A stretch of DNA of 64,000 bases from Clostridiales bacterium (GTDB lineage: Bacteria; Bacillota; Clostridia; Christensenellales; UBA1242): NCBI GenBank assembly GCA_003522085.1, contig DPGI01000009.1, positions 1 through 64,000 on the forward strand. Direction: 5' to 3'. The notes beneath the pieces are model-generated. The model saw only the letters and a list, made by a program, of their open reading frames with translations. It did no database searches and had not been told where the DNA came from. Of this stretch, positions 52,901 to 61,050 are shown piece after piece. Positions within the stretch are counted from its first letter, which is position 1, and the number at the start of each line of letters is the position of its first letter. A program made the translations under genes and the position numbers.

Positions 52901-55900
52901 GACAAGATATTTTTTGTCGTTTGCTGTGATGTGAATTGCTGTTGCTTTAACGGTTTGTGACCCTCCTGCAATTTTTTCAACTTGCTCTCCACTCAAAAGC
53001 AAGTAATCGTTTATTTCGTCTTGCTTTACTGCAACAGATGAATTATTGTGGTTTCTATAAATAATTGTGTCTTTAAGCTCGTCGCTTCGTGCATATTTTT
53101 CAATAGTTGTGATAATGCTGAACTCAAATTCGCCTTCTTCGACATTATCAAACAAGTTGACCATATCTATCGCCAAGAATTCATAAGCGGCACCATTTTT
53201 GATGACGTTTAAATTCTTTTCAACTCCACCGTGCGAAACAATGAATCTGCGGTTTGTTTCTTGGTCTTCAACCGCAACATTCAAGATGATTTTGCCGGTG
53301 AGTTCGTCTTTTGTCATGCTTGTGATATTTTGAAGTTTTGAAATGAGTTCTGTCACTGCGGCTGAGTTGATAAACGCTCCGTTTTGTGAAGTAACAACTT
53401 GGTTTTCAACTTTTGTTATAACTTGAATAATCGAAACTTTCAACTTGCCAGTAAAGGTTGGAATAACATATTCGGTAAGTGTTGAATCTTCAACAAATTC
53501 GCCCGATTTATTTCCTGTGCCTGTTTCTTCCAGCGCGATGTAATAGCCTTCGCCTAATTGGTTTGATGTAAAAACAAGTTTTCCTGTCTCGCCAATCGCA
53601 ATGTTTTGAACAGTATTTTCTGCGACTGAAACATTAAAGTAGAAAGGCACAGAATTTGTTTTTGCTGTTGTTGCATAGTTTGTAAGGCTTCTGAATGAAA
53701 GCACATATTCGCCCGATGTAAAGTTTGGAGCAGCACTACGCACGTCAGAAAGCATTGTTTGTGTTGCGCCTGTGATTTTTCCGAAATATCCTATCTTTTC
53801 GCCGCCTTTGAAAATTTCAATTTCATATGCGGTGGCGTTGTTTATTTCTGGCCATGAAAGCACATAGTCCAGATAGTCGGCCTCTCTTGCAAAATTGATT
53901 TGCGAGATGTTTTCAATTCGGTCAATAACCACTGTGATTTCTGTGCCCTTCCATGAATCAATTGCCCCGGATTTTTGAGCATAAACAACAAGTTTGTATT
54001 CGCCGCTTTCCCAATCATCTGGAAAGTTGAAATGGCTGCCATCAACTTGTTGTTCAAAGTTTTTGGCTTCGCATTTTACATAATATGTTACTTCGCTGTC
54101 GCCCGATGTAATTGTAAAGCCTGAGGCATCTTGAATTATTGTTGGCGCTGACAGCACTTTGCCTTGTGCTTCTGCCGCCGATGAAGGAACTGCATTCACA
54201 CTTCCGCAAAGAGATTTTTGAATAACTCTAATTCTAAATTGTCCGCTTCTTCCGTTTATTCCTTGTCCGTCTTTAGTAAGGTCGTAAACACGTTCGGTTG
54301 TATAATAGAAGTTTGTTTCGCTCTCTCCCGCATCGTTGTTCATTGTGATTTCAATGATATAGCCGTTTGATACTGGTGGCAATGTTTTATCAACAATCGT
54401 AAGCACGCCGCGGTCGCTGATAGAAATTTGAGGTTCAAAATATCTATAAAGTTTGATTTCAGTTTTGTCTGATGCAACGTCGGTGGCAGAAACTGCAATA
54501 ATTGAAATGGTGTTTTCGTCACTGTCAAACGCTGATTGACTTAATGAATAGCTTTTTTGAGCAATAGTTGTTTTTAAAACATTGTTTACATAAATTTCAA
54601 ATGAAACGTCGCTTGTTGCAGTGTTTTCAAAATTCCATGAAAGGTTGACAAGTTTGCTAAGTTCTTGTTCAATCGAAACATTTGAATAGTCAATGTTTAT
54701 CGAAGGATTTGAAACGCTGTTTAATTTTTTGAGAGCAACATTTTCTTGCAGCAACACTTTTCCATAATATCCGCTGCCACCCACTTCAATTTGATATTCT
54801 GAAATGTAAGCATAAAGGTTAAAGGTATATGTGCCGCTGATTAAATTGAGCAACTTTTGATTGCTTAAATCAAGTTTGTTTTGTGCAATGTTTGAAATGA
54901 TTTGTTTTTGTCCGTTTGCCGAAACAACTTCAATTTCGTATTTCACATTTTCTTTTGGCTGAGCATACACCCAAACACTAGCGTTTGCCGATGCATAGTC
55001 TTGCCATGAAATTGTTTTGTTTGAAATTGTAACGTTTGCTTCATATCCATCGGTTAAAAGTTGTCTAATTGTAAAGATTGACGCGTCACTTGAAACAAAG
55101 AAGATTTTGTCGCCGTTTTGTTCGGCATAACTTTTGCCTTTAATCACGATTGATACTTCGTCGGCATTAAGCGCAAAATCCGGAAGCTGTCCGATACTGT
55201 CGCCGTTTACAACAACGTCTTCAACATATCCGTCGTCCCCACCAGCAAAAGCGAAGTTGGCACGATAGGTTGAATCTTTTGAATAAACATTTAATTTTTC
55301 AACTTGTGAAAGTTTGTGGAAGATTATATTTTTAGATTTGTCCGAAGCAAGAGTGTTGTTGCTTGATGCGATAACATAAAATTTATAATCGCCAGCTGAA
55401 AGGAAATCATATCCTGCAACGCTGAATTCAAACTTTCCGCTTGCTGATTTGGTTGTGACAGTCTTTTGCAATTCGTCGCCGAGATATACTTCATATACTG
55501 GCTCGATTGACTCGTCACCGTCCCAAATAATAACCTCTCTTGCGTCGTCGAAGTCAAGTTCGACAGGGTCAAGTTTTGAAACGATAAGCGATGATGATGT
55601 GATGTCGTTTTTAACAGTAGCGTTTCGTGATGGCAAATAATATTTTCCGCCCATCTCTTTTGAAACATATGCGTAAAGTGAAATGATAAGTTCTGATTTT
55701 TGAGCAAAGCAGCTGTCAAATTCGCGATCTTCTCGGCGCATATCCGCTACTTTTTCTTCAAGGTTGAAAGTCTTTTCGGTTGTTTCAAATTCTTTTGTCA
55801 ACGAAGAATTGATTGATCTAACAGTAAGTGAAACTTTGTATGTTTCTACTTCATCGTTGTGTTCAAAACTAACAATTCCAGCATTGTATGCAAGATTGAA

Positions 55901-58426
55901 AGGCGCTTGCGAGCGATGCAAAACAAAATCTGTAAAATCGCTTGCAATTTTTGTTGTGCCGTTTTGTGTGTATCCTTCAAATTCGTCATAACCCATTTGA
56001 CGCGCTTTGATGACAAATTCGCCATCAAATTCGGTTATGTCATAGGTTGCATTTTGCCCTTCTTCGCCCATCAAAATTTCTTGACCATCTTTGGTTAATT
56101 GAACTTTTGAGCGAGAGTCGCTGTTTGTCACTGTGATTTTTGTGTTGTCTTGCGAAATTTGATATTCGCTTGGCGCTGCCAGTTTTTCAACTGTTAAAAC
56201 TGAAGCGCCGTTTGAATGAATTTTTTGCAACGCGTCAGTTTGAGCGATTGCCACAACTTTGATTTGTTTTGTTCCGACAAGTTCTGCCGAAATTGGCAAG
56301 TTGTATTGCAACTCTTCCGATTCAAAGTTTGTGTTGTAAACACTGCCAAGCACTGTCTCTTCGTCACCGAAAAGAATTTTGTATTCATATCCAAATTCGA
56401 CGGTTTTAATTTTTACGATATAGCCCGAATAAATTCCGCTGAGCAACTCATCATAGTCAAGTCTAATCATTGTGCTTTCAATTTGTTCGGTTACATAAAA
56501 TCTGTCTTCGCTTATTTCTTCGCTTGCCAAGAAGTTGTTTTCGTCAAGTGGAAGCGCGCGAACTTTAATTACATAATAGCCTGCTTGCAAGGTCTTGGTG
56601 TGACTATCTTGCACTGTTTCACTGAACGCCTGAGTTGAAGAATAATCAAAAGTAGAGTCGGTTAAATAAAGGTCATAAATATATTCTGCATTTTCATCTT
56701 TTGTCCAAGCATATGTAAGTCCCGAAGTCTGCTCACCTGCCAAGGCAGGAATAACTGGAGCAGAAAGCATCGTCAATGTTTTTAATGTTTGGCTTGGACT
56801 TACAATTTGATTTGGAGCGGACGCTCTTGTTGCAGTAAGTTGAATGTTGAATGTGTTTGTAAATCCATATTTCGCTTTTGCGATTTTGCCGATGTTGATT
56901 GATGTTTGATTTTCACCTTTATCAACTTTAATATTGTCAACTTTAATGTTGTTGATTTTTACTTCATAACTATTTGCGTGTTCTACATTGTCAAAAGTCA
57001 AAATTGACTCGCCGTTTTCGGTTGAGTGTGAAAGGTTTGTAATGTCATTAAGATTGTATGCGCTAAACAAAACATCTTCATCACTCTTTATCGCAAATTT
57101 AGTTGATGTTCCGCCAAAGGTGAATTCTTTGCCGTTTAAAGTTGGAATTGCTTGAACTGTAAAAATATTTACGCCCGACGACAATTCAAAATCGTGGTTC
57201 AAAACATATTCCCCGCCAATCTTTTCGTCCACAAATTCAAATTCAAACACTTGTGAGTTTTGTTTTACAACAAATTTTTTATTAAATTCAGATTGTGAAG
57301 AAAACTTCACTTTAAGTGTCGATCCGTCAAGAACATAAGTTGCCTTAACGTTGCTCACCTTGCCGACATCGTAAACATATTTCTTCACGTTGCCGTTTGC
57401 AAAGCCTTCTGGCGCGATTGCTTGATAATAAATCGAATAGACACCTTCGTCTGCGCCTTCTAAAACAGACGTGTTCGCGCCCGTTTTAATTATTTTTGTT
57501 GAGCCGTCAATTTTGTTTTCTGCTTTTATAAGCGTGTATTTAATTGAACTTGATTCAATCCACGAAAGTTCACTGTTTTTGACAGACATATCTTGTGTGT
57601 AAAGTTTTGTGATGGTTTTTGTGAATGTTTTGCTGTCGCCATTTGCGCCTTGCAAATAAAGTTTAGCCCCAATCGCACTTTTTTCTTGATAACCAGCAAA
57701 GTCTAAAACTTTTGAATTTCCCGAAACTTTTTGTTGAATGCTGTCGATTGTCAAAACGCCTTCGCTTTCGCCCGCCCAGGAAAGTGTGCCCTTGTTTGAG
57801 CCAAACACTTCTTCACTGACAAACTTAACATCAGTTGCCGCGTTTGTCATGTCAAATTTAAAACTGATTTCGCTTGAATATGCCGAGCCGTTTATAAGCG
57901 CCGTTGCGTTTGCCTTAACTTTAACTGTAAACTCACCGCTCTGCAAAAGTTGATATTCATTTTTTGGCGAATCGTATTCTTCGCCATTGATTACAACTTT
58001 GTATGTAGGTTTAACAACTCTTCCGTCAATCGTAACTGCGCTCTCGTCCCAACTAATCAATCCATCGTTTGTCACATTCAAGTTTGTTGGAACTTGGAAG
58101 TCATATTTTACATAAACGTCAAGTGTGTCGATAATCAAATTTCCAGATTTTGCAACAAGCGAAGTTTTTCCGCTTTTTTGTGCAGTGAAAGTTCCCGTGT
58201 CATTTTTAAGCAAAATGTTCTCGTCCGCAGCAACAAACTCTACATTCTTGCTTGACGAAAAAATATCGCTAGGCAACAACTCTTGTCCAACGTCTAAAAC
58301 AAGTCGCTCTTCTTTAGTAAACTTTCCGTTAAAAGAAAAAAGGTTTGCACATCCGGCAAAACAAAAAGCCGCTGCCATAGCTATAGCAGAAACAAACCCA
58401 AACATTAAACTGAATATTTTTTTCAT
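46901..58426 (-). CDS. Giant lipoprotein of about 3,840 residues with fibronectin-III-like repeats and C-terminal GLUG-like beta-helix
   Basis: One uninterrupted frame of about 11.5 kb. The N-terminus is a lipoprotein signal (MKKIFSLMFGFVSAIAMAAA, lipobox CFAGC). I use the ATG at 58426; a GTG at 58438 and an ATG at 58432 are also in frame and none has a clear ribosome site. From about residue 90 to 3400 there are many 80-100 residue beta-sandwich modules with fibronectin-III-like phrases (LISWDES, ISWQDYAS, YKVVINGEEY, VIKVRALPL, EVYLGDELQ). From about residue 3400 to the end comes a GLUG-like part (HFANINYRF, FYGGLVGFNNYKKA, AYVGGVVLLGTSAQLFSCVNT). It is tethered to the membrane at the N-terminus and has no C-terminal anchor. 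Ligand unknown. Confidence 0.85.
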   Translation of the reverse strand: MKKIFSLMFGFVSAIAMAAAFCFAGCANLFSFNGKFTKEERLVLDVGQELLPSDIFSSSKNVEFVAADENILLKNDTGTFTAQKSGKTSLVAKSGNLIIDTLDVYVKYDFQVPTNLNVTNDGLISWDESAVTIDGRVVKPTYKVVINGEEYDSPKNEYQLLQSGEFTVKVKANATALINGSAYSSEISFKFDMTNAATDVKFVSEEVFGSNKGTLSWAGESEGVLTIDSIQQKVSGNSKVLDFAGYQEKSAIGAKLYLQGANGDSKTFTKTITKLYTQDMSVKNSELSWIESSSIKYTLIKAENKIDGSTKIIKTGANTSVLEGADEGVYSIYYQAIAPEGFANGNVKKYVYDVGKVSNVKATYVLDGSTLKVKFSSQSEFNKKFVVKQNSQVFEFEFVDEKIGGEYVLNHDFELSSGVNIFTVQAIPTLNGKEFTFGGTSTKFAIKSDEDVLFSAYNLNDITNLSHSTENGESILTFDNVEHANSYEVKINNIKVDNIKVDKGENQTSINIGKIAKAKYGFTNTFNIQLTATRASAPNQIVSPSQTLKTLTMLSAPVIPALAGEQTSGLTYAWTKDENAEYIYDLYLTDSTFDYSSTQAFSETVQDSHTKTLQAGYYVIKVRALPLDENNFLASEEISEDRFYVTEQIESTMIRLDYDELLSGIYSGYIVKIKTVEFGYEYKILFGDEETVLGSVYNTNFESEELQYNLPISAELVGTKQIKVVAIAQTDALQKIHSNGASVLTVEKLAAPSEYQISQDNTKITVTNSDSRSKVQLTKDGQEILMGEEGQNATYDITEFDGEFVIKARQMGYDEFEGYTQNGTTKIASDFTDFVLHRSQAPFNLAYNAGIVSFEHNDEVETYKVSLTVRSINSSLTKEFETTEKTFNLEEKVADMRREDREFDSCFAQKSELIISLYAYVSKEMGGKYYLPSRNATVKNDITSSSLIVSKLDPVELDFDDAREVIIWDGDESIEPVYEVYLGDELQKTVTTKSASGKFEFSVAGYDFLSAGDYKFYVIASSNNTLASDKSKNIIFHKLSQVEKLNVYSKDSTYRANFAFAGGDDGYVEDVVVNGDSIGQLPDFALNADEVSIVIKGKSYAEQNGDKIFFVSSDASIFTIRQLLTDGYEANVTISNKTISWQDYASANASVWVYAQPKENVKYEIEVVSANGQKQIISNIAQNKLDLSNQKLLNLISGTYTFNLYAYISEYQIEVGGSGYYGKVLLQENVALKKLNSVSNPSINIDYSNVSIEQELSKLVNLSWNFENTATSDVSFEIYVNNVLKTTIAQKSYSLSQSAFDSDENTISIIAVSATDVASDKTEIKLYRYFEPQISISDRGVLTIVDKTLPPVSNGYIIEITMNNDAGESETNFYYTTERVYDLTKDGQGINGRSGQFRIRVIQKSLCGSVNAVPSSAAEAQGKVLSAPTIIQDASGFTITSGDSEVTYYVKCEAKNFEQQVDGSHFNFPDDWESGEYKLVVYAQKSGAIDSWKGTEITVVIDRIENISQINFAREADYLDYVLSWPEINNATAYEIEIFKGGEKIGYFGKITGATQTMLSDVRSAAPNFTSGEYVLSFRSLTNYATTAKTNSVPFYFNVSVAENTVQNIAIGETGKLVFTSNQLGEGYYIALEETGTGNKSGEFVEDSTLTEYVIPTFTGKLKVSIIQVITKVENQVVTSQNGAFINSAAVTELISKLQNITSMTKDELTGKIILNVAVEDQETNRRFIVSHGGVEKNLNVIKNGAAYEFLAIDMVNLFDNVEEGEFEFSIITTIEKYARSDELKDTIIYRNHNNSSVAVKQDEINDYLLLSGEQVEKIAGGSQTVKATAIHITANDKKYLVKAEDNFGYWIEDSNAGTKNPRYFSKTEVTGANIKSTRCCAVNISEVLDVFNAGQINVRIGYVSLDNETFTVNNFSEVYKYKKLAQITALEIDHGNFRWADTGEENTGYVLLFDGATQHKTATISASNARYYLGEKVDMSEEFTAGIKVVSSQLMVLPSKITKYKHEGVDAKIKQLEQISNNVSLIDGVLKLDFNSSSSTVEKHASIESMLAGSSNTTDFPSISEFARQFIAKTFTVPFSFSLQNIKNVKFNLKFVKVGGTQSYCTSTNALNFLSSLSDETLQKISEIFTDKQITDERLIANLNSVYNMLTNKDYFTGIASSTLLFNEIGSDEIGEYNVFPAKKIPAGEYNIFIQQQGSAENNTISSVFKEVKSNVQIVPSPLTRVDSEAVDGGVSNVYYAKFVPLEGFDSYTVALRDKVTNDVIEYKVTKTTDGWARSTFSGANKDLKVENSFVWIPMNGVEGVIYDENVTNIYGENISLTPIKNVADPNNPIAISGGSKIAGKDGNITIDGTNYAYTIANGVATIGGVEAKDDEIVLGEICYKVNIVGLAGHDFTVDIYANGDSVYINGKSETISVTFLKFNFNTLKLEDGEFVWENFKVNSTTYPSTVVTAKKDAGVTQSIEVKAATGAKATFTPESEGAYDYFKFFTKGVAQNFEIKVDSEIYQINNLYKLKRPDLKVINGQLSIVDNTAAADKRLEKDFILSNDVSLKKEADEFKTFNISVIKNPSSGKFTVNWQTGINELKSPSNDTVDHEYEYRLTEKTAKIFNAAVSGDSFENDKFSATYEDAGTNNAYYLVSIQGLENDGTVLLQSKQANVHAAKLTFEGDEPNVFVNDEGNIEWATSSQSVHEDRLPQQVGEGKLEVIYEVTVRYYYATSEDWRYNVQKTLYTSSNVLDAKHIVNPIDGVEFKYQVLVRANVYKLIYAVGDIQTIEGKYYNKIESTTYEASQACILDSELLISKGDYQINEGANDETWLISRTAIPLKDSFTIITHEKDGENNENAGLITWKSAYNSNNKKEYDANTAFRIYAIESSNKTLIDGEVEIVNSGSADAYYIFRVTPGQLIAGKKYNFELIVNQKSTKNESGEITSKAKLSSLSSLLHTSEDIQVLPTITASDYEILKTKENNSINFEDFFTKYKTAYGQGKFAIKLTDAYNAVDFITHTITSKEEVPSEAVFKAVAIPRDKNWYLRSDEELAIELSQAEWANDDMLYYDEQAQRFDWIYQTEFANKISNESGAEIYLSEMENSQEIIYQFGVLQGREIVPLNAETKQGFIANGEVWINYTDSNNEVVPAYVVSAAVNIQNGKAVPRFDDTVDFNVYDSEKTVIGTLKGKEYSLLETAFAVKAQNPTNGTEEYYYLPISVLNYDGNRFTASQNCPYYVDKECSQKPVVAYDTEVLISAYNVDREYQYIGVTNNNYLLKTTDVLHYLRQKAKAENDVDSYDLSNATFKISLTTTYSYKEGSTTYDITDTREYNNVPIGEIVKTDYHGIAVDSENGIRVTSFELPVVGKITKFKIEARKNENNLVSSPLQKILKDASKYEVETADTTTKEYNFNLFDFGEGTSSSPYIIKNNTHFANINYRFTRPEYLQKYTQTKIIVKTYRGQKTTTTQKGKITETDTQYFFKQNTSEISVATDGFAIAQTFNGVYDGGNNKISASIISVTALEERVTAKVPSGDSYSAVEFTKGAGVFKEIGQDAQIKNLKLAFNLAVDANLSQNIGADAALVGGLVFKNLGIVDGITVTSSSVSFASALKPSGTLAVAPVVGENKATARNLVTEADVDITNNITGVSQNFFYGGLVGFNNYKKATIRFVKSKNATGATSGHINITFRNNTNGAVGAAGVVICAEDSLVDMALNTKDITITANGASAYVGGVVLLGTSAQLFSCVNTAAIKSSSAAYAGGIANSFFNSSVDTIVGLGTVNGKIDKLFAAKMTFASSSTSPIAYTYSSYSPSGSFTLRKITKDQNITCKNNNKFQIQVKFASTTNFSADIVYIG

Positions 58427-58501
58427 TTGCATTTTCACAAGATTATTTTAACACTTTTCGATGCAATTTATCAAATAAATTTAATATATAAATAATAAAT
58501 C

Positions 58502-59329
58502 TTAAATATATTTTTTTGCCCATTCTGGCTTAGAAATAAATTCTTTATTTTGCAAATATTCAAATTTTTTATTTATTTTTTTAATTTTTAACGAAAAACA
58601 GTGCAATTTTTGATATTTTTCTTTAAATTTTCTGTTAATTTCGTTCTTTCCATACTTTCCGTCGCCAATTATTGGAAATCCAAGATAGGCAAGTTGCGCA
58701 CGAATTTGATGGGTTCTTCCCGTCAAAAGTTCGGCGGTCACAAGCGAAGTTTGCTCTCCAACTTTGACAGTTTTAAACTTAGTTTCAATCAAAACAGACT
58801 TTTGAACGAAGTTTGGATAAATCTTAACTTCACTTCGGTTGGCATCCTTAACAAGATATGCCTTTTGCACTTCGCCCTTAAAATTTGGCCTGCCAAAAAC
58901 CTCACAAACATATGTTTTTTGCACAGTTTTGTCCTTAAACGCCTGTTTCAGCGCTTCAGCTGCCTCTTCATTCTTAGCCATAATCATCACGCCGGTGGTG
59001 TTTCTGTCTAATCTGTGCACAGCAATGCTTCCAGGAATGGCACTTTCAAGGCTATCTTTGCCCTGAACTTCAATGTCACAGCCTTTATCTAACACAATCA
59101 CGTTTTCGTCTTCAAAGATTACGCTAAATCTAGCGCTTGGTTTTTCTGGCGCAAAAACAACAACAGTTTGTCCAGCAAAAACCATATCATTTTCGCACAA
59201 TCTTTTACCGTCAAATTTGATATCTTTATTTTTAATAATTTGATTAGTAATTGGTTTAGAAAAACCATAATTTAATAAAAAATCACGAATTTTTTGATTT
59301 TTTTTGATTTTTATTTCGAATTTTTCCAT
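58502..59329 (-). CDS. RluA-family pseudouridine synthase
   Basis: Converts specific uridines in rRNA or tRNA to pseudouridine. The 275-residue protein has an N-terminal S4-like segment (IRDFLLNYGFSKPITNQIIKNKDIKFDGKR-like order), the catalytic motif AVHRLDRNTTGVMIMAKN with the key Asp, and GRTHQIRAQLAYLGFPIIGDGKYG. The exact target (RluA, RluC or RluD-like) cannot be assigned. The start at 59329 follows AAAGGAAT. It is divergent from yabP. Confidence 0.9.
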   Translation of the reverse strand: MEKFEIKIKKNQKIRDFLLNYGFSKPITNQIIKNKDIKFDGKRLCENDMVFAGQTVVVFAPEKPSARFSVIFEDENVIVLDKGCDIEVQGKDSLESAIPGSIAVHRLDRNTTGVMIMAKNEEAAEALKQAFKDKTVQKTYVCEVFGRPNFKGEVQKAYLVKDANRSEVKIYPNFVQKSVLIETKFKTVKVGEQTSLVTAELLTGRTHQIRAQLAYLGFPIIGDGKYGKNEINRKFKEKYQKLHCFSLKIKKINKKFEYLQNKEFISKPEWAKKYI

Positions 59330-59420
59330 ATTTTTTATTCCTTTAAAATAATATAGCATAAAATCATTTTATTTGCATAATAAATTTGGCAAAAAAATAT
59401 ACATATTTTTGGAGGATAAT

Positions 59421-59669
59421 ATGAATTCAATAACCATCGACAATAATAATTATTTGACTATAACCGGAGCAACGAAAGTTGTTTCATCAACACAAAGTCA
59501 AGCCGTTGTAGAACAAGGCAGCGAAACAATCATAATCAGCGGCAGCGAACTTGAAGTTAAAAAACTCGATCTTGATGGCAAGGAAGTTTCAATCGCGGGA
59601 CGAATATCAAATCTCAAATTTACAAGCAAAGCCGAAAAAGTTCCGCTTATGAAAAGGATCTTTAAATAA
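59421..59669 (+). CDS. yabP: Spore protein YabP
   Basis: An 82-residue YabP/YqfC-type sporulation protein: YLTITGATKVVSS, IIISGSELEVKKLDLDGKEV and SIAGRISNLKF follow the family pattern. It is needed for spore formation in Bacillus, where it is made in the mother cell. GGAGG precedes the ATG; a longer frame upstream (59373) is not supported. The stop shares one base with the yabQ start. A GCATAAA...CATAATAA arrangement at about 59357-59386 loosely resembles a sigma-E promoter, which would suit the gene. Confidence 0.85.
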   Translation: MNSITIDNNNYLTITGATKVVSSTQSQAVVEQGSETIIISGSELEVKKLDLDGKEVSIAGRISNLKFTSKAEKVPLMKRIFK

Positions 59670-60013
59670 TGCTTTATTCCACCCTTTCACAACCAATCGT
59701 GTTTTTATGTCTTTTCCTAACCGGGCTTGCGGGCGGCGTAATTTATGAATGCGGCACAATTTTGACAAAACTTTTTGATTCAAGCAAAATCGCAAAACAA
59801 ATATTCCTTTTTATATCGACAATTCTGTGCGGTGTTCTTTTCTTTTTAGTAAATCTTGCTATCAATTATGGGCAATTTAGAAGCTATGCCGTCTTTACTT
59901 TTATCGGCTCAATAATTTTGGAACGCATCACTCTAGGAAAATTTTTTGCATTTCTCGGCCAAAAGTGTTATAATGCAATAAATGGAAGAAAACAAAAAAA
60001 GAAAACTCATTAA
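59669..60013 (+). CDS. yabQ: Spore cortex biosynthesis membrane protein YabQ
   Basis: A 114-residue protein with three to four membrane helices. Family features are SQPIVFLCLFLTGLAGGVIYE at the start, a central short polar loop, and NYGQFRSYAVFTFIGSIILE. YabQ is needed for spore cortex formation in Bacillus. It overlaps yabP by one base (TAATG) and its end overlaps the next small gene by 32 bases. Confidence 0.85.
   Translation: MLYSTLSQPIVFLCLFLTGLAGGVIYECGTILTKLFDSSKIAKQIFLFISTILCGVLFFLVNLAINYGQFRSYAVFTFIGSIILERITLGKFFAFLGQKCYNAINGRKQKKKTH
59946..59974 (+). promoter_or_regulatory. Putative promoter inside yabQ
   Basis: TTGCAT (59946-59951), 17 bases and TATAAT (59969-59974). Initiation would fall at or next to the ATG at 59982. 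Confidence 0.4.
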
Positions 60014-60161
60014 AATTTTGCTGTGGTGCTTGCTTGGGCTTGCACTTGCTTCTATTATCGCAATGAGCATCGCAACGGCCGTAATCAAAAGCAAAACTGA
60101 CGAAACCAATCGTGACAACAGCCAAATTGAAGATGTTCTTGACGAACAAATCAGCCTGTAA
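59982..60161 (+). CDS. 59-residue single-pass membrane protein in the divIC position
   Basis: ATG at 59982, TAA at 60159-60161. The product has a basic cytoplasmic start (MEENKKRKLIKI), one membrane helix (LLWCLLGLALASIIAMSIATAVI) and a short charged, probably helical outer part (KSKTDETNRDNSQIEDVLDEQ). In Bacillus the order is yabP-yabQ-divIC, and DivIC/FtsB is a small single-pass septum protein with an outer coiled coil of about 70 residues. This one has the topology but a much shorter outer part, so it may be a reduced DivIC or an unrelated protein. It overlaps yabQ by 32 bases and cvpA by 11. No ribosome site is visible. Confidence 0.55.
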   Translation: MEENKKRKLIKILLWCLLGLALASIIAMSIATAVIKSKTDETNRDNSQIEDVLDEQISL

Positions 60162-60813
60162 TCTTTTTATAGAAAATCGACGATAAATAACCTTCGTTGA
60201 TTTTTTTTATTATCCAATCGGATAAAAATACGTGACTGAGTTGAACTAAAAAATAAACCAAAACAAAATACACAATCACTCCAAATCCCGTGCCGATAAT
60301 AAATCCCAGCACCTTGTCTGTGACTCGAATAAACGAAAAATTGGTGATTTTCAGTAAATAGTGCTGCAAAATTTTAAGCAAAACAAAACTAACAATAAAA
60401 ATCAACGCAAAACTAATCACTTCAAGTGAAATTTTATAAAGCGGCGTCGCAACAACTTTTGAGATGGTAAATTCTCCGTCAACGCTTATATTTGAAAGCA
60501 ACGATATCAGCATGCTCTTGCCGTAATAAGGCAAATCGGTCTGCCTTAAAAAATCAATCATCTCACCTGTCGAACCAAAAACTTGCTGAGTGAGACTTTT
60601 GCTAAGTCCAGACAAAATATCATTCACACCATTAACAAGTGGTGCGTTTAGAAAATTGGCGTTAAATAAGGTGGTCGCCAGATGCGAATAAAACGCAAAA
60701 CTGACAGCGCAGGCAATAACAAAACTAAGCAGCGAAAAAATAGTTTTCAGCCCGCCTTTCATCGCTCCACTCACGGCAAAGATTCCCAGCAATGCCACCA
60801 AAACCGCGTTCAC
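60151..60813 (-). CDS. CvpA-family membrane protein
   Basis: A 220-residue protein with about four to five membrane helices. The N-terminal AVSGAMKGGLKTIFSLLSFVIA is the family's G-x-x-x-G-hydrophobic pattern, and the final helices (ISFALIFIVSFVLLKIL, FIIGTGFGVIVYFVLVYFLV) also fit. CvpA affects colicin V export in E. coli and is a general envelope protein elsewhere. The start is a GTG at 60813 without a clear ribosome site, so it is uncertain. Confidence 0.75.
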   Translation of the reverse strand: MNAVLVALLGIFAVSGAMKGGLKTIFSLLSFVIACAVSFAFYSHLATTLFNANFLNAPLVNGVNDILSGLSKSLTQQVFGSTGEMIDFLRQTDLPYYGKSMLISLLSNISVDGEFTISKVVATPLYKISLEVISFALIFIVSFVLLKILQHYLLKITNFSFIRVTDKVLGFIIGTGFGVIVYFVLVYFLVQLSHVFLSDWIIKKINEGYLSSIFYKKITG

Positions 60814-60902
60814 GATTTAATTTTTGACAACAATCAAAAAACTTTGCATAAATTGGTAACATCTCTTCCCTAAATCTTCATCAGCTCAGAAAATATAGCA
60901 AT

Positions 60903-60931
60903 AAAAAACCACGAGAATTCGTGGTTTGTTG
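60903..60931. repeat. tRNA-Asn terminator repeat, left copy
   Basis: AAACCACGA / TCGTGGTTT hairpin with flanks. The 29 bases match 63082-63110 at 28 positions, in the same orientation. In the right copy this is the terminator directly after tRNA-Asn. The two copies delimit a 2.15-kb island. Confidence 0.8.
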
Positions 60932-61050
60932 TGTGTGTACGACAAAATCTCGTTTTTGAACCAATTTTCGATAGTGTGTCGGACGATAAGTAGTTTTGGC
61001 GGTAATTTTCAAAGGTTTGTTGGACGATAAGTATTTTTTTCTAATGATTA
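60932..61050. other. Island left edge, no gene
   Basis: Begins TGTGTGTACGAC and contains a short direct repeat, GGACGATAAGTA, near 60981 and 61024. No coding frame. Confidence 0.4.

Noticed and set aside
55324..55719. 131-residue frame in another register of the giant lipoprotein gene
   Set aside because: The main frame is open for 11.5 kb with coherent domains; this one is His- and Leu-rich shadow sequence.
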